Origin: Rhodobiaceae bacterium UBA7804
Lineage (GTDB): Bacteria > Pseudomonadota > Alphaproteobacteria > Parvibaculales > Parvibaculaceae
Assembly: GCA_002480495.1 (NCBI GenBank)
Contig: DLCG01000008.1
Coordinates: 156,635-220,634, forward strand
Direction: 5' to 3'
Length of the DNA: 64,000 nucleotides
The notes beneath the pieces are model-generated. The model saw nothing but the letters and a program-made list of their open reading frames with translations. It ran no database searches and was not told where the DNA came from. This document shows, in pieces, positions 1-8,653 of the stretch. Made by a program: the position numbers and the translations under genes. Each line of letters opens with the position of its first letter. The first letter of the stretch is position 1.

Positions 1-18
1 CAGCCGCGCGGCCCGCCT

Positions 19-46
19 GCCATCCGCCATCCGCCATCCGCCATCC
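19..46. repeat. 4 x GCCATCC heptamer tandem repeat
   Basis: Four perfect head-to-tail copies of the heptamer GCCATCC end two bases before the stop codon of the flanking minus-strand methyltransferase gene. The unit is 7 bp, so copy-number changes would shift frame, but the array lies outside the coding sequence. It is probably a slipped-strand microrepeat without function. Confidence 0.8.
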
Positions 47-48
47 GC

Positions 49-849
49 TCAACGGCGCCTCAACGCCCTGATTGCGAGAAAGAGCGGAATGTCGCCGCTC
101 GACAGGCGCAAGGCTCTGCCTTCTCCCTCGGGCGCGGGTGCGGGAATCTCCTCCAGAGCGTCGATGAGGAAGCCGTTCTCCGAAAGCGCGGCGAAGTAGG
201 ACTGAAGCGGGCGGTGATAACTTCGTGTCGTTCCGCCGCCCGCGCGGCCCTTACGTCCGTATTCCTGCATGGGAATATCCAGTGATGTGAGATAGCGATC
301 TATCCGGCGGTAGCGCAGGCCGCGCGCCTCGTCCCACCCCCACCCGCTTTGACGCGGAATGCGGAAACAGGGATGCGTCATGACAATGACGAGGCGGCCA
401 CCCGGATGCAGCGCCCAGCGGGCGGAAGCGAGGGCGGCATCCAGCGGATCGATATCCTGAAGGCTCAGGAGAAAGGAAGCGGCATCGAACTCCTCCCGTC
501 GGAGGGAAGAGGAAGCGGCGAGCTTCGTCGCCTCTCCGACGAGGAGACGAACCTTGCCGCCGTGGTGTCTTCGTCCATGAGCAATGAGCCGGGGGCTCTT
601 GTCCAGGCCGCAGTAACGCGCGCCCGCCGCCATGACGGCGGGAGCGAGCGCGCCGGCGCCGCACCCAATGTCGAGAAGATGCTCTCCCGGCTGCAGCGCA
701 AGTAGTTTCATCATGGCGGGGATCGCCAGTTCGCGGTGATGGCGGCTGCCTTCCGCCCCGGCCCAGCCGATATACCAGTTCGCGACCGCATCCCAGCTTC
801 TGCTGGAGGGTCTCTTCGTTTTCCGTCCCACGGGACCTGCCTCATCCAT
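49..849 (-). CDS. Class I SAM-dependent methyltransferase (type 11)
   Basis: This encodes a soluble protein of about 266 residues with a class I Rossmann methyltransferase core. The SAM-binding motif LLDIGCGAGALAP and the acidic strand-2 motif YCGLDKS are clear. They are followed by a post-motif HPGGRLVIVMTHPCF, typical of ubiquinone/menaquinone-type small-molecule methyltransferases. I chose the ATG at 849 because GGAG lies just upstream. An in-frame GTG at 915 would add 22 residues. The substrate is not visible. The gene stands alone, separated from der by about 270 bp, and is not obviously part of an operon. Confidence 0.8.
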   Translation of the reverse strand: MDEAGPVGRKTKRPSSRSWDAVANWYIGWAGAEGSRHHRELAIPAMMKLLALQPGEHLLDIGCGAGALAPAVMAAGARYCGLDKSPRLIAHGRRHHGGKVRLLVGEATKLAASSSLRREEFDAASFLLSLQDIDPLDAALASARWALHPGGRLVIVMTHPCFRIPRQSGWGWDEARGLRYRRIDRYLTSLDIPMQEYGRKGRAGGGTTRSYHRPLQSYFAALSENGFLIDALEEIPAPAPEGEGRALRLSSGDIPLFLAIRALRRR

Positions 850-1073
850 CGTCTCCGGCTCGCGCGAGAAAGGGATGACGCGGTTCGTCCCGCAGGCGTT
901 CTGCCTTGCGAGCACGATAAAGGCTTCAGGCGCGGCTCAAGGCGCGCACGGCCCCGTGACGTTGAAAAGTGGGCGCGATGCAGGCCTTCAGCGGCGGGAC
1001 GCCGCGTCGCCTGCCTTGCGCAAACGGAGGGAAAAGATGCCCGCCGTGAAGATGGAAATTCCGGTGTTCATGC

Positions 1074-1119
1074 AAAAAAACTAGCCGCACGCGGAGGGCG
1101 GTGCAAGGAGGGCGGCTAG
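1074..1119 (-). terminator. Rho-independent terminator of der
   Basis: Reading the minus strand, CTAGCCGC (1112-1119) pairs with GCGGCTAG (1081-1088) and is followed directly by seven T residues (1074-1080). The stem contains the der stop codon. The 23-nt loop region is itself GC-rich. It should end the yfgM-bamB-der transcript. Confidence 0.7.
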
Positions 1120-2537
1120 CTGCGCTTCTTCCTGCCTGCGTAGGGGTTCTTTCCCTTGCGCATGAAGAGGCGAATGGGGACGCCGGGAAGCTCGAAGGTT
1201 TCACGCAGGCCGTTCACGAGATAGCGCCGGTAGGAGGTCGGGACCTCGTCGGCGCGGCTCGAGAAGACGGCGAAGGTGGGCGGGCGCGACTTTACCTGCG
1301 ACATGTATTTGAGATTCACGGGGCGGCCCTTGGCGGCGGGCGGCTGATGACGGGAGGTCGCCTCCTCCAGCCAGCGGTTGAGCCGGGCTGTCGGCACGCG
1401 CGCGTTCCACAGATGGTGCACGCGCTCGATGGCGGGCATGAGCTTCTCGGTTCCCCTGCCCGTCAAGGCGGAGAAGGTGACGATCGGCACGCCGCGGATC
1501 TGGGGCAGAAGGCGCTCCAGCTCTTCCTTCAGCATACGGAGGACTTCCTGCGGCTCATCCACCTTGTCCCACTTGTTGACGGCGATGACGAGGCCGCGCC
1601 CTTCCTGCTCCACGAGGTCAGCGATATGCAGGTCCTGGCGCTCAAAGGTCTGGGTCGCGTCGAGCAGAACGACGGCGACCTCCGAGAAGCGGACGGCGCG
1701 GAGCGTATCGGCGACGGAGAGCTTTTCGAGCTTCTCGGTCACGCGGGCGCGGCGGCGCATGCCCGCCGTATCCCAGAGTTTCACGCGGCGGCCGCGCCAT
1801 TCCCATTCGATACCGATGCTGTCGCGGGTGATGCCCGCCTCGGGCCCGGTCAGCATCCGGTCTTCACCGAGAAGCTGGTTCACCAGTGTCGACTTGCCGA
1901 CATTCGGGCGGCCGACAATGGCGATGCGGAGCGGCGCCTCGAGATCCGGCTCATAGGGCGCGTCGGGATCGAAGCCTTCGGCGGCTTCCGCCTCCTCGGC
2001 AAGCGCGTCGTCAAGCGCCTGCTCGGCTTCGCTCTCCTCCAGCCCTTTCGCGAATTCGGCGAGCGCGTCGTAAAGGTCGCCCAGCCCTTCGCCATGTTCG
2101 GCCGATAGCGGCAGGGGCGCACCGAGACCGAGTTCGAAGGCTTCCATGCGGCCTGCCTGACCCGCGCCGCCCTCGCATTTATTGGCGGCGAGGATGACGG
2201 GGGTCGGCGACTTGCGGAGGATCTGCGAGAAGCGGCTGTCGAGCGGGGTCACGCCGGCGCGCGCATCGATGAGGAAAAGGCAGACATCCGCCTCGGCGAC
2301 GGCGAGCTCCGTCTGGCGGCGCATGCGCGCTTCGAGACTGTCGCCGGTGCCTTCCTCCAGCCCCGCCGTGTCGATGACGGTGAAGGAAAGGTCGCCCAGA
2401 TGCGCGTCGCCCTCGCGCCGGTCGCGCGTGACGCCCGGCGTGTCGTCCACCAATGCGAGCTTGCGCCCAACCAGCCTGTTGAACAGGGTGGACTTGCCGA
2501 CATTGGGCCGTCCGACAATGGCGACCTTGAATGACAC
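1116..2537 (-). CDS. der: Ribosome-associated GTPase Der (EngA)
   Basis: Der is the double-GTPase needed for maturation of the 50S ribosomal subunit. The 473-residue protein has two G domains in tandem, each with a P-loop (GRPNVGKSTLFN near residue 8 and GRPNVGKSTLVN near residue 210), a DTPG or DTAG switch motif and an NKxD motif (NKCE in the first domain, NKWD in the second). An acidic linker separates the G domains and a KH-like C-terminal domain follows. The start is a GTG at 2535-2537 with AAGG about 10 nt upstream. It lies 76 bp downstream of bamB on the same strand. The bamB-der order is conserved in many proteobacteria. Length and motifs are normal for the family. Confidence 0.97.
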   Translation of the reverse strand: MSFKVAIVGRPNVGKSTLFNRLVGRKLALVDDTPGVTRDRREGDAHLGDLSFTVIDTAGLEEGTGDSLEARMRRQTELAVAEADVCLFLIDARAGVTPLDSRFSQILRKSPTPVILAANKCEGGAGQAGRMEAFELGLGAPLPLSAEHGEGLGDLYDALAEFAKGLEESEAEQALDDALAEEAEAAEGFDPDAPYEPDLEAPLRIAIVGRPNVGKSTLVNQLLGEDRMLTGPEAGITRDSIGIEWEWRGRRVKLWDTAGMRRRARVTEKLEKLSVADTLRAVRFSEVAVVLLDATQTFERQDLHIADLVEQEGRGLVIAVNKWDKVDEPQEVLRMLKEELERLLPQIRGVPIVTFSALTGRGTEKLMPAIERVHHLWNARVPTARLNRWLEEATSRHQPPAAKGRPVNLKYMSQVKSRPPTFAVFSSRADEVPTSYRRYLVNGLRETFELPGVPIRLFMRKGKNPYAGRKKRS

Positions 2538-2613
2538 TTTATCCGGCCTTTCCTATGCCGTTCTCCGGCTCATGCCGATTTCGGTTCAGCCGGTTGCGAG
2601 ACGCTCGCGCCTT

Positions 2614-3990
2614 TTACTTCAGCGCGATGAGTTCCGCATCGTCGGTCAGAATATAGAGCGTTTCGTCGGCGACGATGGGCGCGATCAAGGCGCCGTCCGG
2701 CAGGTCGATACGGCCGAGAATTTCGCCCGTATAGGGCGAGACGGAGGCCGCTTCGCCGGTCGAGGAAACGATCACGAGACGGTCGCTGACAAGGACCGGG
2801 CCGGACCAGACGATGGGGTCTTCGCGGTCTTCCGGGTCTTCCCAACGGGGCATGGGCGTAATCCAGCGAATGCGTCCGTCGCGACGGGAGACGGCGATCA
2901 GTTCCTGCGAATTGGTGAGCAGGAAGAGGAAGTCGCCCGCGACCCAGGGCGTCTGCACGCCGCCGATGTCGCGCGTCCAGGCGCGCTCGCCGGTGCGCAG
3001 ATCGATGGAGACCATGCGGCCCGAATGGCTGATGGCGAAGACGCGATCGCGGTCGATGACGGGGCGGCCAGCGATATCGTTCAACTCGCTGAGCGAGGTG
3101 ACCGTGCCGGTGCGTGTGAGCGAGTCCGACCAGACGGCGGTGCCATTGGCGACGCGGAGCGCGACGAGCTCGCCGGAGGAATAAGGAGCGATCACCACGG
3201 AGCCCGCCACAGCCGGGCTCGGCGAACTCAGGATGCCCGCGCTCTCGACGATACCGCGATGGCGCCAGAGCACCTCGCCCGTTTCCTGCGCGAAGGCGAT
3301 GGTCTGATTGTCGGCCGTGATGGCGAAGACGCGGCCGCCATTGGCGGTGGGCGCGGCGCGGAAGGGATCGCCGATGGACTGCGTCCAGACGACGGCGCCG
3401 CTCAGCGCGTCGAGCCCATGCGCCGTGCCGAAGCCGGTGACGACGAAAATCTTTCCATCGTCGAAGGCAATGCCGCCGCCGCGGCCTTCATCGGCATCCT
3501 CGCCTTCGGGGACGAGTTCGGTTTCCCAAATGAGCTTGCCCGTCTTCGCATCGAATGAATGAACGGTCGCTTCGGCGTCCAGGACGAAGACGCGGCCGCC
3601 CGCAACGATGGGCGAGGCCGTGAGCTGCGCAACGCGGTCAGAGCCCGCGCCGGCATTGACGGACCAGACGCGATCGAGCGGGCCGGGCGCGGCGAGGTGG
3701 TAGTTCGCATTGTCCGGCGAGCCGCCGGGCTGCGGCCAGGCCGGGTTGTTATAGGGCTGCGGCAGGATGACAAGTTCGTCGGCAAGCGCGGGATCGACCT
3801 CGAGGGCCGCGCCAAGCTCCATGACGGAGAGACGCTTGCCGGGGAGCACCGTCTTGTCATCGGAGGTGAAGATGCCGGTGACGCTATCGCAACCCGCGAC
3901 CGACCCGAGCGCGAGAGCCATCAGCCCCACACGCATGAAAGTTCCGCTCTTCCGCACCGCGGCCGACATGAATTCCGTCGTCATCGCCAT
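2614..3990 (-). CDS. bamB: Outer-membrane assembly lipoprotein BamB-like (PQQ beta-propeller)
   Basis: This 458-residue protein is probably the BamB subunit of the BAM complex, which inserts beta-barrel proteins into the outer membrane. The N-terminus has a hydrophobic stretch ending in a lipobox (SVAGC, near residue 36), so it should be a lipoprotein. The rest is a run of PQQ-like propeller blades with recurrent A-x-D-x-x-T-G-x-x-x-W patterns, such as FDAKTGKLIWETE and TGEVLWRHRG. The ATG at 3990 overlaps the upstream stop codon as TAATG, which implies translational coupling to the YfgM-like gene. A second ATG two codons later is possible. The position between yfgM and der supports the name. 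Confidence 0.9.
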   Translation of the reverse strand: MAMTTEFMSAAVRKSGTFMRVGLMALALGSVAGCDSVTGIFTSDDKTVLPGKRLSVMELGAALEVDPALADELVILPQPYNNPAWPQPGGSPDNANYHLAAPGPLDRVWSVNAGAGSDRVAQLTASPIVAGGRVFVLDAEATVHSFDAKTGKLIWETELVPEGEDADEGRGGGIAFDDGKIFVVTGFGTAHGLDALSGAVVWTQSIGDPFRAAPTANGGRVFAITADNQTIAFAQETGEVLWRHRGIVESAGILSSPSPAVAGSVVIAPYSSGELVALRVANGTAVWSDSLTRTGTVTSLSELNDIAGRPVIDRDRVFAISHSGRMVSIDLRTGERAWTRDIGGVQTPWVAGDFLFLLTNSQELIAVSRRDGRIRWITPMPRWEDPEDREDPIVWSGPVLVSDRLVIVSSTGEAASVSPYTGEILGRIDLPDGALIAPIVADETLYILTDDAELIALK

Positions 3991-4748
3991 TACTCCGTCT
4001 CCGCCGGTGCCGCCGGGGTTTCCTGTGTATCCGTTTGCGTTTCTTCGTCCGGGGACGCCTCTTCCGGCGCGGGGGCAGCTTCGCTTTCGACGGCGCGCGG
4101 CAGGTTCGGCGCGATCAGCGCCTGCATCACATGCGCACGGTCGCGAAGACCGGAGGGCGTCGCGGGATTGGCAATGATTTCCTTCACGCTTGTATCGGCG
4201 ACCTGCCACTCACCGGCCTTCATGGCCGAAAGAGCGACGAGCTCCAGCGCATATCCCTGCCAGGCCGATTCGCCGGACGTATAAGGCGCCATGCGCGCCT
4301 TCATGTCGGCATAGCTTGCCGTATCGACGACGAGGAGCCCCGCCTTGATGGCAGCGAGGCCGCGAACGATCGAGGGAAGGCTGCCATCATTGGCAACCTG
4401 TTCGTAGATGGCGCGCGCCGCATCGCCCTCGCCCGCAGCCAGACGGCTGTCGGCTTCGCGCAGAAGGGCCAGCGTCTCGTAGCCGCCCCCGATTTCGGCC
4501 GCGAGACCGGCATAGGCCTCGGCAGCCTCCTGCGGCGCGGCGGCGGCGACTTCCTTCACGACCGCGCTATAGGCGGCGGAGGCTTCGACGCGCTGCGAAT
4601 GGTTCCAGGCGCGCCAGCCGACGAAAGCGGCCGTGAGGACCACGATGCCAACGGCCAGGCCAATGACCCAGGCGCCGTATTTTTCCCAAAGTTTGCTGAA
4701 CTGTTCGCGGCGAAGGTCTTCTTCGACTTCGCGAAAGAGATCGGTCAC
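3990..4748 (-). CDS. YfgM-like tetratricopeptide membrane protein
   Basis: The protein starts at a GTG (4748) as VTDLFREVEEDLRRE, the usual N-terminus of alphaproteobacterial YfgM/TPR_21 proteins, with a Shine-Dalgarno-like GGAG about 9 nt upstream. A longer in-frame reading is not supported. One transmembrane helix (around residues 25-46) follows a cytoplasmic amphipathic stretch. A helical TPR-like domain and an acidic Pro/Glu/Thr-rich tail complete the 252 residues. In gammaproteobacteria YfgM is a SecYEG ancillary subunit that hands substrates to periplasmic chaperones. That role here is inferred from the family and from coupling to bamB. Confidence 0.8.
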   Translation of the reverse strand: MTDLFREVEEDLRREQFSKLWEKYGAWVIGLAVGIVVLTAAFVGWRAWNHSQRVEASAAYSAVVKEVAAAAPQEAAEAYAGLAAEIGGGYETLALLREADSRLAAGEGDAARAIYEQVANDGSLPSIVRGLAAIKAGLLVVDTASYADMKARMAPYTSGESAWQGYALELVALSAMKAGEWQVADTSVKEIIANPATPSGLRDRAHVMQALIAPNLPRAVESEAAPAPEEASPDEETQTDTQETPAAPAETE

Positions 4749-4853
4749 AAGAATACTCCGCGGAGAAAAGCTCAAGGGCACAGGGGAAGCGCCCGGCGCC
4801 TGCCCCCTGCAGGCCGCGTAAAATAGCCCGGCCAAGGGACAATGGCAAACAGC

Positions 4854-4879
4854 CTTGCGGGGCCAGAAGGCCCCGCAAG
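4854..4879 (-). terminator. Perfect 11-bp hairpin downstream of panB
   Basis: CTTGCGGGGCC and its exact reverse complement are separated by a 4-nt loop, nine bases after the panB stop codon. The stem is very stable, but no U-run follows on the minus strand, so it may act as an mRNA 3' stabiliser or a partial terminator. Confidence 0.5.
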
Positions 4880-4887
4880 AGATTGAG

Positions 4888-5712
4888 CTATTTCGCCTTT
4901 TTCATGCCGTAGGTGTGTTCGACCGCCGGGAAGCTGCGTTCGCGCACCGCGCGGGCATATGCCTCGGCTGCCCCCGCGATTTGCGCACCCAGGGTGGCGA
5001 ACTCGCGGACGAATTTCGGCGGCCGGGGCGAGAGGCCCAGCATGTCCTCAAGGACGAGAATCTGACCGTCGCATTCGGCCGAGGCGCCGATGCCGATGGT
5101 GGGAATTTCGATCTGGCGGGTGATGCGGGCGGCCAACGGCTCGGCCACGCCCTCAACCACAACGGCGAAAGCACCCGCCTCCGAGACGGCGCGCGCATCC
5201 GCCTCGATGGCGGCCCATTCGCTCTCCTCGCGGCCCTGCGCCTTGAAACCGCCCATGACCTGGACGCTTTGCGGCGTGAGACCGATATGCGCCATGACGG
5301 GAATGCCGCGATCGACAAGATAGCGGATGGTGGGCGCAAGACGCGCGCCGCCCTCCATCTTCACCGCCGTGCAGCCCGTTTCCTTGATGACGCGGACCGC
5401 GTTGCGGAAAGCGATTTCCGGGCTCTCCTCATAGGAGCCGAAGGGCATGTCGACCACGACGAGCGCGCGCTCCGTGCCGCGCACGACGGCCGCGCCATGC
5501 GCGATCATCATGTCGAGCGTGACGCCGAGTGTCGTCTCCATGCCGTACATGACCATGCCGAGGCTGTCGCCCACGAGCAGGAAGTCGACGTAAGGGTCCA
5601 CATAGCGCGCCGTATGCGCGTGATAGGCAGTCAGCGAGACGATGGGCTCGCCGCCCTTGCGGGCGCGGAGTTCGGGGACGGTGATACGCTTGATCTTCGA
5701 GTGTACGGACAT
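4888..5712 (-). CDS. panB: 3-methyl-2-oxobutanoate hydroxymethyltransferase
   Basis: PanB transfers a hydroxymethyl group from methylene-tetrahydrofolate to 2-oxoisovalerate, the first committed step to pantothenate. The roughly 274-residue TIM-barrel shows the family signatures: SLTAYHAHTAR, the metal and substrate site DFLLVGDSLGMVMYG, VVVDMPFGSY, AVKMEGG and MAHIGLTPQ. The catalytic Glu of the VVEGV segment is present. I chose the ATG at 5712 because AGGGA sits at normal spacing. The ATG at 5721 has its Shine-Dalgarno too close. No panC is adjacent. ilvD, which makes the 2-oxoisovalerate precursor, lies 8 kb away. Confidence 0.95.
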   Translation of the reverse strand: MSVHSKIKRITVPELRARKGGEPIVSLTAYHAHTARYVDPYVDFLLVGDSLGMVMYGMETTLGVTLDMMIAHGAAVVRGTERALVVVDMPFGSYEESPEIAFRNAVRVIKETGCTAVKMEGGARLAPTIRYLVDRGIPVMAHIGLTPQSVQVMGGFKAQGREESEWAAIEADARAVSEAGAFAVVVEGVAEPLAARITRQIEIPTIGIGASAECDGQILVLEDMLGLSPRPPKFVREFATLGAQIAGAAEAYARAVRERSFPAVEHTYGMKKAK

Positions 5713-5895
5713 TCGGATCATCCCTGTCAGGAGCCGCGCGAAACCACCCCGGATATATGGGAATGCGCGCGGGACTTTGCGATGGCGGCCGGATGCCGCG
5801 GCGAAAAGGGCTTACAAAACAACCCTTTAGGCGCCTCCCAGCGCCTTTGCTGATCCTTATGGGCGGACCCTACAAAAATCCGGGCAAAAGCGCAA

Positions 5896-6801
5896 TCAGA
5901 GGCCGGGAGAGGGTTCGGCCGCGGTCGCCTCGCCCTCATGGCCGCCGGGGAGCCCGACGATCTCGCGATAGGCGACGGAGAGCATGGTGACGCCCACCAT
6001 CGAGGAATAGAGATACATCGGAATATTCAAGAGGACCGATGTCAGGGTGGCGCCCGTTCCCGTGCGGTCGGAGAAAAGCGCCGCGATGACGAGCATCAAA
6101 AGCAGCGAGTAGACCAGGCTGATCACCATGAGAACGAGCTGTACGAGGAAATTGTAACCGAGCAAACGCCAGCTATTCCCCTCGGTACGGCTGAAGGTTG
6201 CGCGGACCGAGCCGCGACCGCCGAGCGCCGCATCCGGCAGCGCAATCGATATCCGCACGAAGAGCAGCATCAGGAGAAGGAATATTCCCAGGAACAAGAT
6301 CGCCCCCAGCGCCCCGAAGCCGGTACCCTCGCCTCCATTCGATATGTAACCCGCGATAGCACTCCCCGCCATCACCGGGATCATGGCGAATGCCATTACA
6401 AGCGAGAGCTTGAGAATGGTGATGACATAGCGACCGTCTTCTCCGCGCCATATCGCCAGAGGCGCGCCGCCCGCCCCCGGTCTCTCACCGAGGAGAACGA
6501 AACGATGCCAGCGGACGGCGCAGGCCGCGAAAAGCAACCCGATCAGAACGACAGATACGAAGACCAGCATCCATGCGCCGGGGTCCGAGGGCGGCAAAGG
6601 GGGTTCCCCTCCCGTGGGCTGGCTTGCGAGGGTCATGTACCAGCGGGCGAGGTCCGTATCCCAGAGGAGGAAGCCGGACAGCATGATCACGACCAGCGTG
6701 GCGAGAATCGGAAAAGCCGCGACCCCAAGGAGCTCGAAGTAATGCCGCGTGACGCCCGAGAAGACTTCGCTCACGGAGCGAATGACCGGCAGTTTTCTCA
6801 T
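5896..6801 (-). CDS. Multi-pass membrane protein, paralogue of the next gene
   Basis: This integral membrane protein of about 301 residues has roughly six hydrophobic segments. I know of no assigned function. The ATG at 6801 follows GGGGGGAAAA at good spacing. It is a diverged paralogue of the protein encoded at 6896-7648: both have a W-H-R-F-[VI]-L-[LM]-G motif after the second helix, a charged loop with an R-Y-[VL]-I motif, and the ending S-[VI]-A-Y-R-E-[IL]-[VI]-G-x-P-G. The unit starts with a TPR protein and ends here. Its role is unknown, perhaps envelope assembly or transport. Confidence 0.7.
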   Translation of the reverse strand: MRKLPVIRSVSEVFSGVTRHYFELLGVAAFPILATLVVIMLSGFLLWDTDLARWYMTLASQPTGGEPPLPPSDPGAWMLVFVSVVLIGLLFAACAVRWHRFVLLGERPGAGGAPLAIWRGEDGRYVITILKLSLVMAFAMIPVMAGSAIAGYISNGGEGTGFGALGAILFLGIFLLLMLLFVRISIALPDAALGGRGSVRATFSRTEGNSWRLLGYNFLVQLVLMVISLVYSLLLMLVIAALFSDRTGTGATLTSVLLNIPMYLYSSMVGVTMLSVAYREIVGLPGGHEGEATAAEPSPGL

Positions 6802-6895
6802 CGCTTTTCCCCCCAGAAGAATCGGCTCCGCCCATCTCTGGAACGGCGCTTTCACTTTAGCGGGGGAGGCTCACGGAACAAGCCGGAATGAGAGC

Positions 6896-7648
6896 TCAAT
6901 AGTCGCCGCTATCCGGGGCCTGCGTGCCGGGCGGGCCGATGAGTTCGCGATAGGCGATGGAGAGTACCGCGATGTTCACGATGGCGAAGAGAATGAGCAC
7001 GAGGCTCAGGACCGCCACTGCCGCGACATTCATCACGAGATTGCCGCCCACGAGCGAGCCCACGAGAAAAAGGATCACGAACATGGGCAGTACGATGGCC
7101 GCGAAGACGGCCACGAGACGCCAGAAGTTTCCCCTCGTCCGCTCCAGTACGAGACGCGGGTTCACCGGGTCGCCGACCGACACGGCGGGAAGCAGCAGGG
7201 TCAGCCGAACCATGAAATAGATGGCGACCATGAGCAGCAGTACGCCGAAGAAACTGAGCAGAGAGGCCGTCATGTTGGCGGGCAGGAAGGCCGGCGTCGC
7301 GCTGAGAATGACGCCCGGCGCAAAGAGCAGCGTGAGGAAAACCGAGACGATGAGATAACGCGCCTCGCGGCGACCGAAAGAGAAGTGGAACTTGCCGGGC
7401 GGTGCATCGCCCATGAGGATGAAACGGTGCCAGGCGACGGCGATGATCGGCCAGAGGAAAAGCGTAGCCAGGTTGATGACCACGGCGAGGGCGCGGTTCT
7501 GCTCGACATCGATGAAGACGCCAGCGACGGAGAGCGAGAAATAAAGAGCGCCTGGAAGCCAGATAAGACGCACCATTTCGCCGAGATGGTTCCAGGCTCC
7601 CCGATAGGCCTCTCCGACCGTGGCCGCGATATCGAGACGCGCAGTCAT
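6896..7648 (-). CDS. Multi-pass membrane protein
   Basis: The gene encodes 250 residues starting MTARLDIAATVGEAYRGAW, with about six hydrophobic helices. The start codon at 7648 overlaps the stop of the TPR gene as ATGA, so the two are translationally coupled. It is the paralogue of the protein encoded at 5896-6801, sharing W-H-R-F-I-L-M-G and the C-terminal S-I-A-Y-R-E-L-I-G motif. The reading frame extends further upstream, but that part only shadows the TPR gene. Function is not known. Confidence 0.75.
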   Translation of the reverse strand: MTARLDIAATVGEAYRGAWNHLGEMVRLIWLPGALYFSLSVAGVFIDVEQNRALAVVINLATLFLWPIIAVAWHRFILMGDAPPGKFHFSFGRREARYLIVSVFLTLLFAPGVILSATPAFLPANMTASLLSFFGVLLLMVAIYFMVRLTLLLPAVSVGDPVNPRLVLERTRGNFWRLVAVFAAIVLPMFVILFLVGSLVGGNLVMNVAAVAVLSLVLILFAIVNIAVLSIAYRELIGPPGTQAPDSGDY

Positions 7649-8178
7649 CTCGATCCCCTCCCCAAAATCTTGTCCCGGTAGACCTTGTTCTCGGGATCGA
7701 GGCTGAGCGCCGTCATGAAATATTTTCGGGCGCCGTTGGGATCGCCGCGACCTTCGGCGATGGCGCCGCGCACATACCAGGCGCCGGCGCTTTTCGGATC
7801 GAGGTCTATCGACTTCTGGATGTCTTCGAGGGCGGCGTCGTAGTCGCCCATCTCGCGCAGCGCATTGGCGCGGTTCTGATAGAGCAGCGCATCCTTCGGC
7901 GCGATGCGGAGCGCGCGCGTATAGTCCTCGATGGCGAGTTCGTATTTTCCGGTCGACTTGTAGGCGACGCCGCGATTGATCAAGGCCGCGATCAGGTCCG
8001 GATCGGAAAGTTCGCCGGACTCGATGGCGCTGGTGCAATAACCGATCGCACCTTCGTAATCGGCGGTGGCGAATTTCGAGTAGCAGATATTGTTGTCGCC
8101 GATAGCGTCGGCGCCTGCCGGCAGCGGGGCCGCCAGCAGGGCCAGAAGAACGACGGTCAGTCCTGTCTTGTTCGGCAT
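7645..8178 (-). CDS. Exported tetratricopeptide repeat protein
   Basis: This 177-residue protein has a signal peptide (MPNKTGLTVV to about residue 24, cleavage near AGADA). Four or so TPR units follow with normal spacing, including INRGVAYKSTGKYELAIEDY, YQNRANALREMGDYDAALED and WYVRGAIAEGRGDPNGARKY. It is probably periplasmic and a protein-interaction scaffold. It is the first gene of a three-gene unit with two paralogous membrane proteins, coupled by a 4-nt overlap. Confidence 0.8.
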   Translation of the reverse strand: MPNKTGLTVVLLALLAAPLPAGADAIGDNNICYSKFATADYEGAIGYCTSAIESGELSDPDLIAALINRGVAYKSTGKYELAIEDYTRALRIAPKDALLYQNRANALREMGDYDAALEDIQKSIDLDPKSAGAWYVRGAIAEGRGDPNGARKYFMTALSLDPENKVYRDKILGRGSR

Positions 8179-8227
8179 CTCTTCTTCCCGGTCGATAACC
8201 CGACCGGGAGACTACCCTTTCCGGAGC

Positions 8228-8653
8228 TCACGAGAAAGCCGCGACGGCGACGGCCGTATTCATGAAATCGCGGAAGCGAAGCCATTTGCCGTCCTTCAGG
8301 GTGATGACATGAACGAAGCCGGAGTCGATGGAACGCCCTGTCGGCAGAGCCGTGAGGGTCAGATGTCCGGTGACGACCACCTTGTCGCGCTCGGCGATGA
8401 ACTCCTCCGCATCGAAGCGGTGCACCTCAACCGAGGAAAGCACCCGCTCGAAGAAGCCACGGCATTTCTCGCGCCCGCGATAGATACCGGCATAGGGAAT
8501 GACGGTCGGCCCATAGAACTCGATGATCACCTCGGGATGCAGGAATTCCATGATGCCTGGAATGTCCTTCGCGCCGAAAGCGGCGAAGAGGGCCTTGGTG
8601 GTTTCGAGATTGCGCTCGATCTCCGGGTTTCCGACTTTCCGGGGCGCGTTCAT
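8228..8653 (-). CDS. SnoaL/NTF2-like fold protein
   Basis: The 141-residue protein has the NTF2-like cone fold pattern: an N-terminal helix (ERNLETTKALFAAFGAKDI), the pocket strand PEVIIEFYGP, the segment GREKCRGFFERVL, and C-terminal strands (VVVTGHLTLTA and WLRFRDFMNTA). Such proteins include limonene-epoxide hydrolase, ketosteroid isomerase and SnoaL cyclase types. The ATG at 8653 overlaps the P450 stop as ATGA, so the two are co-translated. It likely acts on the P450 product or substrate. The chemistry cannot be read from the sequence. Confidence 0.75.
   Translation of the reverse strand: MNAPRKVGNPEIERNLETTKALFAAFGAKDIPGIMEFLHPEVIIEFYGPTVIPYAGIYRGREKCRGFFERVLSSVEVHRFDAEEFIAERDKVVVTGHLTLTALPTGRSIDSGFVHVITLKDGKWLRFRDFMNTAVAVAAFS

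Noticed and set aside
19..46. CRISPR-like repeat
   Set aside because: The units are 7 bp and tandem without spacers, and no cas gene is present.
1037..1084. A 15-codon reading frame (MPAVKMEIPVFMQKN) with GGAGGG upstream
   Set aside because: It ends inside the der terminator on the opposite strand and no plus-strand gene follows that it could lead, so a chance frame is likelier than a leader peptide.
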